A program made the position numbers and the translations under genes. The notes under the pieces were generated by a model. It was given only the letters and a program-made list of their open reading frames with translations, ran no database searches and was not told the DNA's origin. Below are positions 16,558-24,638 of a stretch of DNA of 34,354 nucleotides, one piece after another (positions within the stretch are counted from its first letter, which is position 1; each line of letters starts with the position of its first letter). The stretch spans positions 1-34,354 of the forward strand of contig NZ_JAEHFP010000041.1 in NCBI RefSeq assembly GCF_016446475.1, given 5' to 3'. This stretch comes from Paracoccus binzhouensis. Lineage in GTDB: Bacteria > Pseudomonadota > Alphaproteobacteria > Rhodobacterales > Rhodobacteraceae.

Positions 16558-16600
16558 GCGCCCTTGTTAGCCCGCGGCGCGAGGGGCGGAAAGGCCGATC

Positions 16601-16642
16601 CGGCGGCGCCGCCGCGATTTGGGTATTTGAAGAACGAAGAAG
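16601..16642 (-). repeat. dispersed intergenic repeat, copy B (minus orientation)
   Basis: Read on the minus strand, a CTTCTTCGTTCTTC core followed by AAATACCC (16621-16642) precedes the perfect palindrome CGGCGGCGCCGCCG at 16601-16614. It lies between the lrp-type gene and the helicase gene, just downstream of the former in its reading direction. The order of core then GC hairpin is the same as in copies A and C. Confidence 0.6.
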
Positions 16643-16699
16643 ACCCATCCCGGCCCGGTCTTCTCTGTTGCTTGAACGACCCATGCAAGGCTGAAGCGT

Positions 16700-17173
16700 T
16701 CAGGCCCGCTCGTCCTTGGGCGAGCCCATGACGACATGAGTGGTGATGGTGGCGATCTGCGGGAAGGCGCCCAGCACCTCGGTGTGGAAGCGGCGATAGG
16801 CGTCCAGGTCGCGCACCTCGACCCGCAGCAGGTATTCGACCGAGCCGGTGATATTGTGGCATTCGCGGACCTGCGGCGCGGCGAGGCAGGCGCGCTCGAA
16901 AGCCTGCTGGGCCTCGTTGGAATGGCGGGCAAGGCCCACGGTGACATAGGCGGTGAAGCCCGCCGCGCGGGCGGCGGGGGCGATGACGGCGCGGTAGCCC
17001 TGGATGGCGCCGCGGCGTTCCAGATCCTGCACCCGGCGCAGGCAGGCCGAAGGCGACAGCCCGACCTCGGCGGCGAGCTGCTGATTCGGCATGCGGCCGT
17101 TCCGCGCCAGGATGCGCAAGATCCGCGCGGATACCTGGTCCATATCGAAGTCTGATTGTCTTTTTTCTGCCAT
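16700..17173 (-). CDS. Lrp/AsnC-family transcriptional regulator
   Basis: The 157-residue protein has an N-terminal winged helix-turn-helix (SARILRILARNGRMPNQQLA, then EVGLSPSACLRRVQDLERRG, about 16-55). A RAM/AsnC effector domain follows, with YVTVGLARH and the ligand-site GSVEYLLRVEVRDLDAY. Lrp-type regulators form dimers to octamers and respond to amino acids. It is divergent from a LysE-family exporter across 70 bp, a common regulator/target pairing, so it probably controls that exporter. The start is uncertain: ATG 17173 is preferred, while a TTG three codons upstream and an ATG ten codons downstream are alternatives. Confidence 0.88.
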   Translation of the reverse strand: MAEKRQSDFDMDQVSARILRILARNGRMPNQQLAAEVGLSPSACLRRVQDLERRGAIQGYRAVIAPAARAAGFTAYVTVGLARHSNEAQQAFERACLAAPQVRECHNITGSVEYLLRVEVRDLDAYRRFHTEVLGAFPQIATITTHVVMGSPKDERA

Positions 17174-17243
17174 TACTCGCAAATCAGGCCGAAAATTGCA
17201 TGACTGTCACAATATCATTGCGGGATCTTCAGGGAAATCCGCA

Positions 17244-17837
17244 ATGTCGCATCCGATCCTTCTGGCGCTGGTCGCCTTTGCCTTCGTCACCTCGGTCACG
17301 CCCGGGCCCAACAATCTGATGCTGATGACCTCGGGGGCGAATTTCGGCATCCGCCGCGGCGTCCCGCATCTGCTGGGCGTAGCGCTGGGGTTCGGCGCCA
17401 TGGTGGCGCTGCTGGGACTGGGCGTCGACCGGCTGATCGCCGGCGCGCCGCGTCTGGCCGAGGCGATGAAATGGGTCAGCATGGGCTATGTTCTGTGGCT
17501 GGCCTGGAAGATCGCCCATGCCGCGGCGCCGGGGACGGAAGGCGCGGCGGCGGCGCGGCCGATGGGCTTTTGGGCCGCCTGCGCCTTTCAATGGGTCAAT
17601 CCCAAGGCCTGGATGATGGCGCTGGGGGCGCTTTCGGCCTATTCCGCCGGGGTCGGCGGCACGCTGGTGGTGGCGCTGGTCTTCACGCTGGTGAACCTGC
17701 CCTCGGTCGCGCTTTGGGTGGCGATGGGGCAGGGGCTGCGCGGCGTGCTGTCCCAGCCTGCGCGGCTGCGGCTGTTCAACCGGGTCATGGCGCTGCTGCT
17801 GGTCGGCTCGATGCTGCCGGTGGTCACCGGGCACTGA
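17244..17837 (+). CDS. LysE/RhtB-family amino-acid exporter
   Basis: The 197-residue inner-membrane protein opens with the family signature SVTPGPNNLMLMTSGANFGI (about 17-36), followed by hydrophobic segments for about six helices and a conserved FQWVNPKAWMMALGAL block (about 117-132). It should export an amino acid by proton antiport. The divergent Lrp-type regulator suggests induction by the exported amino acid. The ATG at 17244 has AGGGA about 8 nt upstream. Its 3' end overlaps the converging EamA gene by 14 nt. Confidence 0.88.
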   Translation: MSHPILLALVAFAFVTSVTPGPNNLMLMTSGANFGIRRGVPHLLGVALGFGAMVALLGLGVDRLIAGAPRLAEAMKWVSMGYVLWLAWKIAHAAAPGTEGAAAARPMGFWAACAFQWVNPKAWMMALGALSAYSAGVGGTLVVALVFTLVNLPSVALWVAMGQGLRGVLSQPARLRLFNRVMALLLVGSMLPVVTGH

Positions 17838-18702
17838 CCGCGACCAGTGCCGCCACGCCGGCGACGATCAGCGCCATGCCGGCCAGTTGGCGCGGACGGA
17901 CACCCTCGCGGAACACCCGGCCCGAGACGAGCTGCGCCATCACCACCTCGACCAGGGCCAGGGTGCGGACATTGGCCGCCGCGGTCAGCGCGAAGCCCAG
18001 GAACCAGAACAGCGAGGCAAGCGCCCCCAAGGCGCCCGCGCCGAGCGAGCCGCGCCAGTGCCGGGCGATGCCGGCCAGCGCCGGGCGGTCCAGCGCGCCC
18101 AGCCAGGCCAGCATGATCGCGCTTTGCAGGGCCAGGCTGAGGACCAGCACGGTTGCCGCGCGAACCGGCTCGGTACCGAAGGGCAAGGCGAGGATCGCCC
18201 CGCGAAAGCCGATGGCCGAGAGGCCGAACAGCGCCCCGGCGGCGATGCCGAGCCCGGCGGCGCGCCAGTTGCCGCGCCGCCAGTCTGCACCCGACATCAG
18301 CACCACGCCCAGCGTCGCCGTGGCGATCGCCGCCATGCGGGCGGGGCCCAGCGGCTCGGCCAGGATCAGCGCGCCGATCAGCGCCAGCGTCACCGGCTCG
18401 GTCTTGATCAGCGCCGTGGTGACGCCGAAGCCGCGGCTTTCCATGGTCAGCAGCATCAGCGCGGTGGCGGCGATCTGCGAGGCGGCCCCCAGCGCCGTCC
18501 AGCCCAGCACCGCGGCGTCGGGCCCGGGCAGCGGCGCCAGTGCCGCCATGCCCGCCAGCACCAGCGCCGCGAAGGGCAGGCCGAACAGGAAGCGCACCGC
18601 GGTGGCGCCCATGGTGCCCAGCTCGGCGGTCAGCCGCCGCTGCGCCGCATTGCGCCCGGTCTGGGCCGCGGCGGCGATCAGCGTGGCGAGGATCCAGCCC
18701 AA
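17824..18702 (-). CDS. DMT-superfamily EamA-type transporter
   Basis: The roughly 292-residue protein has ten predicted membrane helices in two EamA halves (first GATAVRFLFGLPFAALVLAG, second beginning near GLGIAAGALFGLSAIGFRG). EamA proteins export or import metabolites; the substrate is unknown. The most plausible start is TTG at 18702, 10 nt after the hemE stop and giving the usual family length. The open frame extends upstream into hemE without a hydrophobic start, so the start is uncertain. It appears co-transcribed with hemE and overlaps the LysE gene tail to tail. Confidence 0.8.
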   Translation of the reverse strand: MGWILATLIAAAAQTGRNAAQRRLTAELGTMGATAVRFLFGLPFAALVLAGMAALAPLPGPDAAVLGWTALGAASQIAATALMLLTMESRGFGVTTALIKTEPVTLALIGALILAEPLGPARMAAIATATLGVVLMSGADWRRGNWRAAGLGIAAGALFGLSAIGFRGAILALPFGTEPVRAATVLVLSLALQSAIMLAWLGALDRPALAGIARHWRGSLGAGALGALASLFWFLGFALTAAANVRTLALVEVVMAQLVSGRVFREGVRPRQLAGMALIVAGVAALVAVSAR

Positions 18703-18712
18703 GGCTTGCCCG

Positions 18713-19741
18713 TCAGCCGCGGATCGCGGCCAGCATCCGCGCGACGTTTTCGGGGTCGGCCTCGGGGGTGATGCCATGGCCGAGGTTGAAGATATGCGGG
18801 CCCTGCGAGAAGGCCTGCACGATCCGGCGCGTTTCGGAGACGAGCTCATCGCCGCCGCTGACCAGCAGGCGCGGATCCAGATTGCCCTGCACGCAGCCAT
18901 CCTTCTGTACCTCGGCCGCCGCCCAGCCGGCGCCGACGGAATTGTCCAGCGCTACGCAATCGGCGCCGGTGGCGCGGGCGAAGCCGGCATAGCGCGGCCC
19001 GGCCTCGCGCGGGAAGGCGATCACCGGGACGCCGGGGTGGCGAGCCTTGAGCGCGGCGATGATCCGGCGCGCGGGCTCGACGGCGAAATCGTCGAAGTCG
19101 CGGCCCTTGAGCGAGCCGGCCCAGCTGTCGAACAGCTTCACCACCTCGGCCCCGGCCTCGATCTGGGCCGAGAGATAGTCGATGGTTGCCTCGGCGATGC
19201 GGTCGATCAGCGCGGCGAATGCGGCGCGGTCCTCGGCCTTGAAGCCATGCGCCGGAGCCTGGTCGGGGGTGCCGCGGCCCGCCACCATGTAGGTGGCGAC
19301 GGTCCAGGGCGCGCCGGCAAAGCCGATCAGCGTGGTTTCCCGCGGCAGTTCGCGCGCCAGGATCCGCACTGTTTCATAGACCGGGGACAGCGTCTCGTGG
19401 ATCGCCTCGGTTGGCTTCAGCTGCGCCACTTCGGCGGCGCTGGTCACGGTCGAGAGCCGCGGTCCCTCGCCGGTCACGAACCACAGGTCGAGCCCCAGCG
19501 CCTGGGGCAGCAGCAGGATGTCGGCGAACAGGATCGCCGCGTCGAAACCGTAGCGGCGGATCGGCTGCAGCGTCACCTCGGCCGCCAGGTCCGGCGTGTA
19601 GCACAGCGACAAAAAGTCGCCTGCCCGGGCGCGGGTGGCGCGGTATTCCGGCAGGTAGCGGCCGGCCTGGCGCATCATCCAGACGGGCGGAACGGGCAAA
19701 CGCTCGCCCTTCAGCGCGCGCAGGATGGTTTTTTCGGACAT
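18713..19741 (-). CDS. hemE: uroporphyrinogen decarboxylase
   Basis: The 342-residue enzyme decarboxylates the four acetate side chains of uroporphyrinogen III to give coproporphyrinogen III in haem synthesis. The signature [16 protein letters not shown] (19-34) and the catalytic Asp74 in FADILL are present. [13 protein letters not shown] and [16 protein letters not shown] mark later conserved blocks. The start at 19741 has a very strong ribosome site (AGAGGTGA). It is divergent from hemC across 76 bp, so two haem genes share one control region. An EamA transporter follows within 10 nt. Confidence 0.97.
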   Translation of the reverse strand: MSEKTILRALKGERLPVPPVWMMRQAGRYLPEYRATRARAGDFLSLCYTPDLAAEVTLQPIRRYGFDAAILFADILLLPQALGLDLWFVTGEGPRLSTVTSAAEVAQLKPTEAIHETLSPVYETVRILARELPRETTLIGFAGAPWTVATYMVAGRGTPDQAPAHGFKAEDRAAFAALIDRIAEATIDYLSAQIEAGAEVVKLFDSWAGSLKGRDFDDFAVEPARRIIAALKARHPGVPVIAFPREAGPRYAGFARATGADCVALDNSVGAGWAAAEVQKDGCVQGNLDPRLLVSGGDELVSETRRIVQAFSQGPHIFNLGHGITPEADPENVARMLAAIRG

Positions 19742-19760
19742 GGTTCACCTCTTGCGGCCC

Positions 19761-19788
19761 TTCATGGCGCGCATGGCCCCGTTGTCAA
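19761..19788 (-). promoter_or_regulatory. candidate hemE promoter
   Basis: On the minus strand a perfect TTGACA -35 element (19788-19783) is followed after 16 bp by a weak CATGAA -10 element (19766-19761). The start point would fall near 19754, giving a very short leader with the AGAGGTGA ribosome site near its 5' end. The -10 match is poor, so the call rests mainly on the -35. Confidence 0.4.
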
Positions 19789-19817
19789 GGCCGAGGGGGG
19801 GCGCTAAGCCGTTTGCC

Positions 19818-20771
19818 ATGACCCAGATGCCCGACTCTCAGACAGGCCCCCAGAACCCCATCCGCATCGGCACCCGTGGCTCGGCGCTGGCGCTGGCGCA
19901 GGCGCATGAGACCCGCGACCGGCTGATGGCCGCGCATCGCTTGCCGCCCGAGGCCTTCGAGATCGTGGTGATCAAGACCACCGGCGACCGGGTGCTGGAC
20001 CGGCCGCTGAAGGAGATCGGCGGCAAGGGCCTGTTCACCCGCGAGATCGAGGATGCACTGCTGGCGCAGGACATCGACATCGCCGTGCATTCGATGAAGG
20101 ACATGCCGACGATCCAGCCCGAGGGTCTGCTGATCGACTGCCACCTGCCGCGCGAGGATGTGCGCGACGCCTTCGTCAGCGCGCGGTTCTCGGCGATTTC
20201 CGAGCTGCCGCAAGGCGCTGTCGTCGGTTCCTCGAGCCTGCGGCGGCGGGCGCAGCTGGCGGCACGGCGGCCCGACCTGAATCTCGTCGAGTTTCGGGGA
20301 AACGTCCAGACGCGGTTGAAAAAGCTGGAAGATGGTGTGGCCGTGGCGACCTTTCTGGCCATGGCCGGGCTGACGCGGCTGGGCATGCTGCATGTCGCGC
20401 GCGGCGCGGTCGATCCCGACGAGATGCTGCCCGCCGTGGCGCAGGGTTGCATCGGGGTCGAGCGGCGCGCCGATGACGCGCGGGTCGCGGCGCTGCTGGC
20501 GGCGATCTCGGACCGGGACAGCGCGCTGCGGGTCGCGGCCGAGCGCGCCTTCCTCGCCCGGCTCGACGGCTCCTGCCAGACGCCCATCGCCGGGCTGGCG
20601 GAATTGCAGGGCGACCGACTGCGGCTGCGCGGCGAGATCCTGCGCCCCGACGGCAGCGAGGTGATCGCGGGTGAGCGCGTCGGTCCGGCCTCGGACGGCG
20701 CGGCCATGGGCACCGACCTGGCCGAGGAGTTGCGCGGCCGGGCGCCGGCCGATTTCTTCGACTGGTCCTAG
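19818..20771 (+). CDS. hemC: hydroxymethylbilane synthase (porphobilinogen deaminase)
   Basis: The 317-residue cytosolic enzyme polymerises four porphobilinogens into hydroxymethylbilane. The start region IRIGTRGSALALAQA (15-29), catalytic Asp95 (HSMKDMP), SSSLRRRAQL (138-147) and the dipyrromethane-cofactor Cys253 (LDGSCQTPIAG) are all present. The start at 19818 lacks a strong ribosome site. The open frame continues upstream, but into the hemE control region. It is divergent from hemE, and its TAG shares a CTAG with the stop of the converging cbiB-like gene. Confidence 0.97.
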   Translation: MTQMPDSQTGPQNPIRIGTRGSALALAQAHETRDRLMAAHRLPPEAFEIVVIKTTGDRVLDRPLKEIGGKGLFTREIEDALLAQDIDIAVHSMKDMPTIQPEGLLIDCHLPREDVRDAFVSARFSAISELPQGAVVGSSSLRRRAQLAARRPDLNLVEFRGNVQTRLKKLEDGVAVATFLAMAGLTRLGMLHVARGAVDPDEMLPAVAQGCIGVERRADDARVAALLAAISDRDSALRVAAERAFLARLDGSCQTPIAGLAELQGDRLRLRGEILRPDGSEVIAGERVGPASDGAAMGTDLAEELRGRAPADFFDWS

Positions 20772-21709
20772 GCCAGCAGCAGCGCCGCAAGGCCCAGGCC
20801 CAGCAGCGCCATGGCGCGGCGATAAAGCCGCAGCCCGGCCATGAGGTCGGGCGCCTGCGGGTCGCGGGCATTTCCGTTCAGCCAGGGCTCGGGCGTCTCG
20901 ATGCCGTGATAGCGGCGCGGGCCGGACAGGCGCACGTCCAGCGCGCCGGCCATGGCGGCCTCGGGCCAGCCGGCATTGGGCGAGCGGTGGCGGCGGGCGT
21001 CGCGCCGGATCACCCTTGCCGCGCGTCCCCCGGCCGGGGCGGCGGCCATCAGGAACAGCAGCGCCGTCAGTCGAGAGGCCGGCAGGTTCACCAGGTCGTC
21101 CAGCCGCGCGGCGACGCGGCCGAACAGCGCATGGTGTGGGCTCATGTGGCCGATCATCGAATCGAGCGTGTTGATCGCCTTGTAGGCGGCGATCCCCGGC
21201 AATCCCGCCACCGCCGCCCAGAACAGGGGCGCGACCACGCCGTCGGATGTGTTCTCGGCCAGGCTTTCCAGCGCGGCGCGGGCGATGGGCTCGGGCCGGT
21301 CGTCCAGGTCGCGGCCGACGATCATCGCCACCGCCGCTTTCGCCGCCGGAACATCCCCGGCGGCCAAGGGCCGCGCCACCGCGGCGACATGGTCGTGCAG
21401 CGAGCGGGTGGCGACCAGCGGCCAGGCCAGCACGCCCAGCAGGACGGGGCCAAAGGCCAGCGGCGCCAGCGCCCAGGTCAGCAGCAGCGCCGGCAGCAGC
21501 GCCGCGGCGACCGTCACCCCCACCGCCAGCGCGCCGCGGGCGATGCGATGCCCGCCCCGGTTCCAGCGCGCATCCAGCGCCGCGATCAGCCGCCCGATCC
21601 AGACCACCGGATGCGCAATGCGGCGATAAAGCGCCTCGGGCCAGCCGATCAGCGCATCGACCAGCAGCGCCACCAGCGCAATGGTCAGCGTGTCCTGCGA
21701 CAGGATCAT
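20768..21709 (-). CDS. cbiB: adenosylcobinamide-phosphate synthase
   Basis: The 313-residue, multi-helix membrane protein belongs to the CbiB/CobD family, which attaches aminopropanol (or its phosphate) to adenosylcobyric acid. The diagnostic block ESLAENTSDGVVAPLFWAAV, followed by AYKAINTLDSMIGH, lies at 148-188. The N-terminal LLVDALIGWPEALYRRIAHP is also characteristic. It overlaps the upstream phosphatase gene by ATGA. In alphaproteobacterial nomenclature the gene is often called cobD. The rest of the cobalamin pathway lies outside the window. Confidence 0.93.
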   Translation of the reverse strand: MILSQDTLTIALVALLVDALIGWPEALYRRIAHPVVWIGRLIAALDARWNRGGHRIARGALAVGVTVAAALLPALLLTWALAPLAFGPVLLGVLAWPLVATRSLHDHVAAVARPLAAGDVPAAKAAVAMIVGRDLDDRPEPIARAALESLAENTSDGVVAPLFWAAVAGLPGIAAYKAINTLDSMIGHMSPHHALFGRVAARLDDLVNLPASRLTALLFLMAAAPAGGRAARVIRRDARRHRSPNAGWPEAAMAGALDVRLSGPRRYHGIETPEPWLNGNARDPQAPDLMAGLRLYRRAMALLGLGLAALLLA

Positions 21710-22284
21710 GGCGCGACCGGGCGCGCGACCTGGGGCGCGACCCGGTTGACGGCCTCGACCGCCCAGCCGGCGGGGCTGCGCGACAGGATGGTCAGCGACA
21801 GCGGCGCCACGGAAAAGGACAGCGCCGCCGGCCCGACCGCCAGCGCCAGCGCCGCCCGCACCGTGCCGGCATGGGCGACGATGGCCACCGTGCCGCGCGC
21901 CCGGTCCAGGAGCGGCTGCACCCGCGCCGCCATGTCGAGGAAGCTTTCGCCGCCGGGTGGGCGCTGGCGTGCCAATTGCTCGGGCGGCAGCGGGCCGAGG
22001 TCGGGGACAATCGCGCCGGGCTCTTCCCATGCGCCGAAATCCTGCTCCCACAAATCGGCGTGCCATTCCGGGGCCAGCCCCAGGGCCGCGCAGGTCTGGC
22101 GGCAGCGCAGGGCGGGACTGGACCAATGCGTCCCGGCCCCATCCAGCGCCGTCCGCGCCCAGTCGAGCGCCGCGCCGTCGCTGCAATCCGCCTCGACATC
22201 GCGGCGCCCTGCAAGCCCCGGCCGGGCCAGCGGCGCGTGGCGCAGGATCAGCAGCCGCGCGGCGGCATCGGGAAGCGGGCTCAT
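21706..22284 (-). CDS. cobC: histidine phosphatase, probable alpha-ribazole phosphatase
   Basis: The 192-residue phosphoglycerate-mutase-like protein has the phosphohistidine motif LRHAP (Arg15, His16; the usual Gly is Ala), SSPALRCRQT (55-64), a catalytic-acid region around Glu80, and the second His138 (VAHAGTVRAAL). GGES at 111-114 is common in CobC-type proteins. Its ATGA overlap with cbiB supports a cobalamin role, namely dephosphorylation of alpha-ribazole 5'-phosphate. The family also includes many unrelated phosphatases, so the symbol rests mostly on context. Confidence 0.75.
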   Translation of the reverse strand: MSPLPDAAARLLILRHAPLARPGLAGRRDVEADCSDGAALDWARTALDGAGTHWSSPALRCRQTCAALGLAPEWHADLWEQDFGAWEEPGAIVPDLGPLPPEQLARQRPPGGESFLDMAARVQPLLDRARGTVAIVAHAGTVRAALALAVGPAALSFSVAPLSLTILSRSPAGWAVEAVNRVAPQVARPVAP

Positions 22285-22387
22285 CGGGCATCCTTGCGGC
22301 TAGGCGCGGCAGGAATGGCGCGCGGCGGCAGGCTTGTCAACGCGGCCCTGCCGGGCACAAGATCGCCCTGAGCCGCCGAGAACGGGC

Positions 22388-22417
22388 TTGACGCAGGCCC
22401 CGCCTCGGCGGCATAAA
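22388..22417 (+). promoter_or_regulatory. candidate promoter of the leucine-degradation cluster
   Basis: TTGACG at 22388-22393 is followed after 18 bp by CATAAA at 22412-22417, giving a reasonable sigma-70 promoter. The start point would be near 22424, immediately before a TGAAC-N4-GTTCA palindrome. The leader before the dehydrogenase ATG would be about 37 nt. Confidence 0.5.
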
Positions 22418-22426
22418 CCAGTTAAA

Positions 22427-22440
22427 TGAACACTCGTTCA
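22427..22440. promoter_or_regulatory. inverted repeat TGAAC-ACTC-GTTCA, likely repressor operator
   Basis: The half-sites TGAAC (22427-22431) and GTTCA (22436-22440) are perfectly inverted. They lie just downstream of the predicted transcription start and 20 nt before the isovaleryl-CoA dehydrogenase ATG. Size and position fit a TetR-family repressor that senses an acyl-CoA. No regulator gene is present in the window. Confidence 0.5.
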
Positions 22441-22460
22441 ATAAATGGAGGAGATGGCCG

Positions 22461-23621
22461 ATGTTCACCGCGGGAATGCAGTTCGACCTGGGCGAGGACG
22501 TGAACGCCCTGCGCGACACCGTCCATCGCTGGGCGCAGGAGCGGGTGAAGCCCATCGCGGCCGAGGTGGACCGCAGCAACGCCTTTCCGAACGAGCTGTG
22601 GCGCGAGATGGGCGATCTGGGCCTTCTGGGCATCACCGTGCCCGAGGCGTTCGGCGGCAGCGGCATGGGCTATCTGGCGCATGTCATCGCCACCGAGGAG
22701 ATCGCCCGCGCCTCGGCCTCGGTCAGCCTGTCCTATGGCGCGCATTCCAACCTTTGCGTGAACCAGATCAAGCTGAACGGCAGCGACGCGCAGCGGGCGA
22801 AATACCTGCCCGACCTGTGCAGCGGCAAGGCGGTCGGCGCGCTGGCCATGTCTGAGGAAGGCGCGGGCAGCGACGTGGTGGGCATGAAGCTGCGGGCCGA
22901 AAAGAAGAACGACCGCTATGTGCTGAACGGCAACAAATACTGGATCACCAACGCACCCGACGCCCATACGCTGGTGGTCTATGCCAAGACCGACCCCGAG
23001 GCGGGCTCGAAAGGAATCACCGCCCTCATCGTCGAGCGCGGCATGAAGGGCTTCTCGACCAGCCCGCATTTCGACAAGCTGGGCATGCGCGGCTCGAATA
23101 CCGGCGAGCTGATCTTTCAGGATTGCGAGGTGCCCTTCGAGAACGTGCTGGGCGAGGAGGGCAAGGGCGTGCGGGTGCTGATGTCCGGCCTCGATTATGA
23201 GCGGCTGGTGCTGTCGGGCATCGGCACCGGCATCATGGCCGCCTGCCTCGACGAGGTCATGCCCTATGTCAAGGAACGCAAGCAGTTCGGCCAGCCCATC
23301 GGTTCGTTCCAGCTGATGCAGGGCAAGATCGCCGACATGTATGTGGCGCTGAACACGGCGCGGGCCTATGTCTACGAGGTGGCGCGCGCCTGCGACGCCG
23401 GCAAGGTCACGCGACAGGACGCGGCGGGCGCGGTGCTTTACGCCAGCGAACAGGCCATGGTTCAGGCGCATCAAGCCGTGCAGGCGCTGGGGGGCGCGGG
23501 CTTCCTGAACGATTCGGTGGTCAGCCGGCTGTTCCGCGACGCTAAGCTGATGGAGATCGGCGCCGGAACTTCGGAAATCCGCCGCATGTTGATCGGGCGT
23601 CAGCTGATGGAGATCGCCTGA
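22461..23621 (+). CDS. ivd: isovaleryl-CoA dehydrogenase
   Basis: The 386-residue FAD-dependent acyl-CoA dehydrogenase oxidises isovaleryl-CoA to 3-methylcrotonyl-CoA in leucine catabolism, passing electrons to ETF. The catalytic base is Glu247 in [10 protein letters not shown], the position characteristic of isovaleryl-CoA dehydrogenases. Acyl-CoA dehydrogenase blocks include [16 protein letters not shown] (129-144), [13 protein letters not shown] and the C-terminal [14 protein letters not shown]. The ATG at 22461 has a strong GGAGGAG. Its TGA shares a base with the next ATG. It is the first gene of the liu cluster. The same gene is called liuA elsewhere. Confidence 0.95.
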   Translation: MFTAGMQFDLGEDVNALRDTVHRWAQERVKPIAAEVDRSNAFPNELWREMGDLGLLGITVPEAFGGSGMGYLAHVIATEEIARASASVSLSYGAHSNLCVNQIKLNGSDAQRAKYLPDLCSGKAVGALAMSEEGAGSDVVGMKLRAEKKNDRYVLNGNKYWITNAPDAHTLVVYAKTDPEAGSKGITALIVERGMKGFSTSPHFDKLGMRGSNTGELIFQDCEVPFENVLGEEGKGVRVLMSGLDYERLVLSGIGTGIMAACLDEVMPYVKERKQFGQPIGSFQLMQGKIADMYVALNTARAYVYEVARACDAGKVTRQDAAGAVLYASEQAMVQAHQAVQALGGAGFLNDSVVSRLFRDAKLMEIGAGTSEIRRMLIGRQLMEIA

Positions 23622-24133
23622 TGCGCCTGCTTGTCCTGTCCCTGCTTCTGGCCGCCGGCCCGGCGCTGGCCCAGAACGGCCCGCGATACGATGCCGATGG
23701 TTTCGCGAAATGCATCGCGGATGCGGAAACCGATGCCAGCGCCGCGCCGGGGCTGCGAAGCTGCATCGGCCAGGCCTCGACGCAATGCCTGGCGACGCCG
23801 GGCGGCGAGACCACCGTGGGCATGGTGGAATGCCTGGGCCATGAGGCGAAGGATTGGGACACGCTGCTGAACGGCTATTACGAGCGGGCGCTGAAAGCCG
23901 CCAAGGCGGCGGATGTGGAGTTGGCCGAGCTCGGCTCGGCCGCCGAGCCCGCGGCCCCGGCCCTGCAGCAGGCGCAGCGCCACTGGATCGCCTTCCGCGA
24001 TGCCTCCTGCCGCTATGAGAGCCTGCGCTATCAGGGCGGCACGCTGGGCGGCCCGGCGGCGCAGGATTGCGTGCTGCGCCTGACGGCCGAACAGGCCCTG
24101 CGGCTGCGCGACATCGCGGAGGGGATGGAATGA
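23621..24133 (+). CDS. secreted LprI-family (DUF1311) protein
   Basis: The 170-residue precursor has a Sec signal peptide ([17 protein letters not shown], cleavage after residue 17). The C-terminal half shows the LprI/DUF1311 pattern: WDTLLNGYYERAL (79-91), LQQAQRHWIAFRDASCRYE (115-133), then GGT (139-141) and DCVLRLTAEQALRL. Six cysteines (31, 48, 56, 71, 130, 150) could form three disulfides in the periplasm. Mycobacterial LprI, which defines the family, has been described as a lysozyme inhibitor; most members are uncharacterised. It is translationally coupled to ivd (TGATG) and to a paralogue downstream (ATGA), although no leucine-pathway role is evident. Confidence 0.75.
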   Translation: MRLLVLSLLLAAGPALAQNGPRYDADGFAKCIADAETDASAAPGLRSCIGQASTQCLATPGGETTVGMVECLGHEAKDWDTLLNGYYERALKAAKAADVELAELGSAAEPAAPALQQAQRHWIAFRDASCRYESLRYQGGTLGGPAAQDCVLRLTAEQALRLRDIAEGME

Positions 24134-24588
24134 AGCGCCTGGCCGGATGCGCGCTGGCCCTGCTGCTGGCGGCGCCCTGCCTTGCCGGTGATGCCTCGGG
24201 CTTCGATCACGCCGCCATCGACCGATGCCTTGCCGATGCCTCGACCCAGGGCGCCCGCGCCGATTGCGCCGGGACCGGCATGGAGTCCTGCCTCGACTAC
24301 GCACGCGGCAAATATGGCGGCAACGACCCGGATTTCCCGCTGGCCAACTGCCTCGACGCCTCGCATCAGGCCTGGGAGGCGAAGCTGACCGGGGTCTACC
24401 AGGCGGCGCTGGAGGATAGCGACCAGCCAGAGCCGCTGCGCCGGGTCGAACGCAGCTGGATCGCCTTTCGCGAGGCCCTTTGCGACCGGGCTGGGGAAAC
24501 GGGCGGCGATCTGGCCCGCGCCCGCTGCATGCGGGACGAAACGGCGCGGCAGGCGGCGCTGCTGATGGCGCTGGGGGCCGGGGAATGA
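24130..24588 (+). CDS. second secreted LprI-like protein, paralogue of the preceding gene
   Basis: The 152-residue precursor has a Sec signal (MKRLAGCALALLLAAPCLAG). A LprI-like core, AWEAKLTGVYQAALED (81-96) and RRVERSWIAFREALCDR (104-120), aligns by eye with the previous protein. Six cysteines of the mature chain (33, 46, 54, 74, 118, 133) follow a similar spacing. The Cys17 context AAPC does not make a good lipobox, so a soluble periplasmic product is expected. The ATG at 24130 overlaps the upstream stop (ATGA). Tandem duplication with strong divergence is inferred. It ends 50 nt from the converging ompW. Confidence 0.7.
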   Translation: MKRLAGCALALLLAAPCLAGDASGFDHAAIDRCLADASTQGARADCAGTGMESCLDYARGKYGGNDPDFPLANCLDASHQAWEAKLTGVYQAALEDSDQPEPLRRVERSWIAFREALCDRAGETGGDLARARCMRDETARQAALLMALGAGE

Positions 24589-24638
24589 GCCGGCCCCGGG
24601 GAAAGGGGTGCCCCGTCGCGGAACGCCCCGGCGGCAGC

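Noticed and set aside
17471..19807. Long plus-strand open frame across the LysE, EamA and hemE genes
   Set aside because: It is out of frame with LysE and antisense to EamA and hemE, with no recognisable motif.
24589..24638. GC-rich inverted repeat between the second LprI gene and ompW as a two-way terminator
   Set aside because: Only 6 bp pair (24596-24601 with 24626-24631) around a long loop and no T tract follows; too weak to annotate.
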